A stretch of DNA of 6,814 nt, taken from assembly GCA_001701295.1 (NCBI GenBank), contig DAAV01000168.1:2889-9702 (forward strand), in the 5' to 3' direction. The translations under genes and the position numbers were made by a program. Origin of the DNA: Bacteroidales bacterium H10. GTDB taxonomy: Bacteria; Bacteroidota; Bacteroidia; Bacteroidales; Muribaculaceae. The notes beneath the pieces are model-generated. The model was not told the origin of the DNA. It made no database searches and worked only from the letters and a program-made list of their open reading frames with translations. Positions 5,745 through 6,814 of the stretch are shown in pieces; the first letter of the stretch is position 1; the number at the start of each line of letters is the position of its first letter.

Positions 5745-6556
5745 TCTTTATCCGGACTGCCCGCAGGCGCGGAGGCAGCCGGATTATCATCATTATGTGA
5801 AGAAACACTCTCCGGATGTTTCTTCACATAATATTTATATGCCTCCACGATCGAAGCCTCGTTCTCAGGATTCTGGTTGCGCTTGGTGAGCATGTTGGTG
5901 ACATAGACTGTAAAAATCGGGAACATCATCATGCCGAGAGCTGCGAGGAGCACTGACAGCACACGTCCCACACCGGTCACAGCCACAATATTGGATCCCA
6001 CAGTGGTCACATCCATTGCAGCCCACCAGAGCGCGTCCTTATATTTCGTCACAAGCGGATTGACCCCGTGCTCGAACAGATAGAATGTCAGACTTGCGAA
6101 ATATACCGTGGAAAACAGAGTAATTATATACGAGAAAAACAGTCCTGTCACCTTATTTGACGTAAACCAGCCCACCACGATGGCCATGGCATATCCTCCC
6201 CTTATCAGCGGCATGTAGCGGATTATATAATCAAGTTCCTTCGAGACATGCCATCCATAACGATACATGATCGCCTGATATGGTATCGCCACAAGAAAAA
6301 ATATAAAATGCGTCGCGATGTAGTGCCTTTTGTTTTCCGACAGGAACAATTCTATAAAGAAATCGGCCATGAATACCAGACATATCCAGAACTGCCATTT
6401 CTGAAACTTCGGCTGTTCATAAAACTCTATACCCTTGAATGTGTCGATAGATATCATCACTATCAGAAGCACTGACAGCATAAGTATAAAAATATGGAGT
6501 ACGATGAAGATTCCTTTTTTACGGAAAAAATCATTCAGTTGTCTTAGATTTACCAT
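5741..6556 (-). CDS. Ion-channel-like protein, 6-TM, atypical filter
   Basis: The 271-residue protein has the layout of the voltage-gated-like cation channel superfamily, in the inner membrane. Predicted segments are S1 about 16-38, S2 54-74, S3 80-98, S4 105-130, S5 136-161, pore helix 173-186 and S6 196-222. DALWWAAMDVTTVG at 174-187 followed by GVGRVLSVLLAALG is the K+-channel pore and S6 pattern. Where K+ channels have TVGYG, this one reads T185-V186-G187-S188-N189. S4 has only R113 and R119, so voltage sensing is probably weak or absent. Ion selectivity is therefore open, and a potassium channel is only a family-level guess. The last 45 residues are polar and likely disordered, rich in Asn, Pro, Ala and Ser. 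Its stop codon overlaps that of the SPFH gene. The ATG at 6556 precedes S1 by a short basic leader, as expected. Confidence 0.88.
   Translation of the reverse strand: MVNLRQLNDFFRKKGIFIVLHIFILMLSVLLIVMISIDTFKGIEFYEQPKFQKWQFWICLVFMADFFIELFLSENKRHYIATHFIFFLVAIPYQAIMYRYGWHVSKELDYIIRYMPLIRGGYAMAIVVGWFTSNKVTGLFFSYIITLFSTVYFASLTFYLFEHGVNPLVTKYKDALWWAAMDVTTVGSNIVAVTGVGRVLSVLLAALGMMMFPIFTVYVTNMLTKRNQNPENEASIVEAYKYYVKKHPESVSSHNDDNPAASAPAGSPDKD
5792..5832 (+). terminator. Inverted repeat, possible SPFH terminator inside channel gene
   Basis: A perfect 16-bp inverted repeat pairs 5792-5807 with 5817-5832 around a 9-base loop. It lies 47 bases after the SPFH stop codon but within the 3' coding end of the opposing channel gene, where it encodes about residues 241-255. 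AT-rich bases follow on the plus strand (ATTTATATG) but not on the minus strand, so its natural role is to end or protect the SPFH transcript. The U-run is imperfect, so this is likely but not certain. Confidence 0.55.
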
Positions 6557-6596
6557 TTCTCAGATATTTTAGAAGTTATCTCCAGAGTGATACAAA

Positions 6597-6622
6597 GTCG
6601 GGAAAACATAATCGATCCCGAC
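6597..6622. repeat. Inverted repeat in divergent intergenic region
   Basis: GTCGGGA at 6597-6603 and TCCCGAC at 6616-6622 form a 7-bp inverted repeat with a 12-base spacer, 41 bases upstream of the channel start codon. It could be an operator or a leader hairpin. The rest of 6557-6739 is AT-rich and shows only near-matches to TAnnTTTG: TATGTTTT on the minus strand at 6603-6610 and TACTTTTA on the plus strand at 6642-6649. I therefore call no promoter there. Confidence 0.35.
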
Positions 6623-6739
6623 CACATCCATATCCATAAACTACTTTTAAAATAGAACGTTTATAGATTATAAGAGTTCAATATTTAGGTATTCCACATC
6701 ATCAATCGCATAGCGACAAACTATAAAAACACACATAAA

Positions 6740-6814
6740 ATGGCACAACTCTACACACTGCGACATGCGGCAAAAAATTTTCCCCGGACCTGTCTGCGAG
6801 GTATAGGACAGGTT
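6740..6814 (+). CDS. N-terminus of a probable urea transporter (partial)
   Basis: An ATG at 6740 opens a reading frame that stays open for the remaining 25 codons and runs off the window. The residues read MAQLYTLRHAAK, then NFPRTCLRGIGQV. The R-G-I-G-Q-V ending resembles the opening of urea transporter (UT family) proteins, in which a similar motif precedes the first membrane helix; this is from memory of the family and rests on few residues. An A-rich leader (ATAAAAACACACATAAA) without a Shine-Dalgarno fits the other starts in the window. It diverges from the channel gene. If the reading is right, the product would move urea down its gradient across the inner membrane for nitrogen use. Confidence 0.5.
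   Translation, partial: MAQLYTLRHAAKNFPRTCLRGIGQV

Overview
The window looks like a piece of a Bacteroidales chromosome, most likely Muribaculaceae or a close relative. The grounds are: several copies of the Bacteroidetes -7 promoter box TAnnTTTG just upstream of genes; A-rich leaders with no Shine-Dalgarno motif in front of the starts; a DUF4491-type small membrane protein; and a lipoprotein whose acidic run after the lipobox cysteine resembles the Bacteroidetes surface-export signal. The genus assignment is inference. Nothing indicates a phage, plasmid, insertion sequence or CRISPR array. No RNA gene was recognised.

Layout. radA (minus strand, 56-1423) and a malate dehydrogenase gene (plus, 1620-2633) diverge from a short AT-rich region in which both -7 boxes can be seen. 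The mdh leader carries a small hairpin with a duplicated arm, and mdh ends at a strong hairpin (2656-2688). A small lipoprotein of unknown function (plus, 2793-3254) follows and has its own terminator (3294-3329). Next is a secreted LoiP-like M48 metalloprotease (plus, 3415-4227) with a good promoter. It converges on a DUF4491 membrane protein (minus, 4318-4647), and the two share a 21-bp hairpin that could terminate in both directions. DUF4491 diverges from an SPFH/Band-7 membrane protein (plus, 4809-5744), which has two candidate promoters. The SPFH gene runs tail to tail into a six-segment ion-channel-like gene (minus, 5741-6556), with the two stop codons overlapping. At the right edge a plus-strand gene begins at 6740; its 25 visible residues resemble the N-terminus of a urea transporter.

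How they work together. These are mostly single-gene transcription units flanked by promoters and hairpins, covering DNA repair, central carbon metabolism and envelope functions. I see no multi-gene system. The most interesting points are the channel, whose selectivity filter reads TVGSN instead of TVGYG; the 16-bp perfect inverted repeat inside its 3' coding region, which is placed to terminate the opposing SPFH transcript; and the overlapping or opposing promoter arrangements at radA/mdh and DUF4491/SPFH. No intergenic stretch exceeds 300 bases; the longest (6557-6739) is 183 bases.
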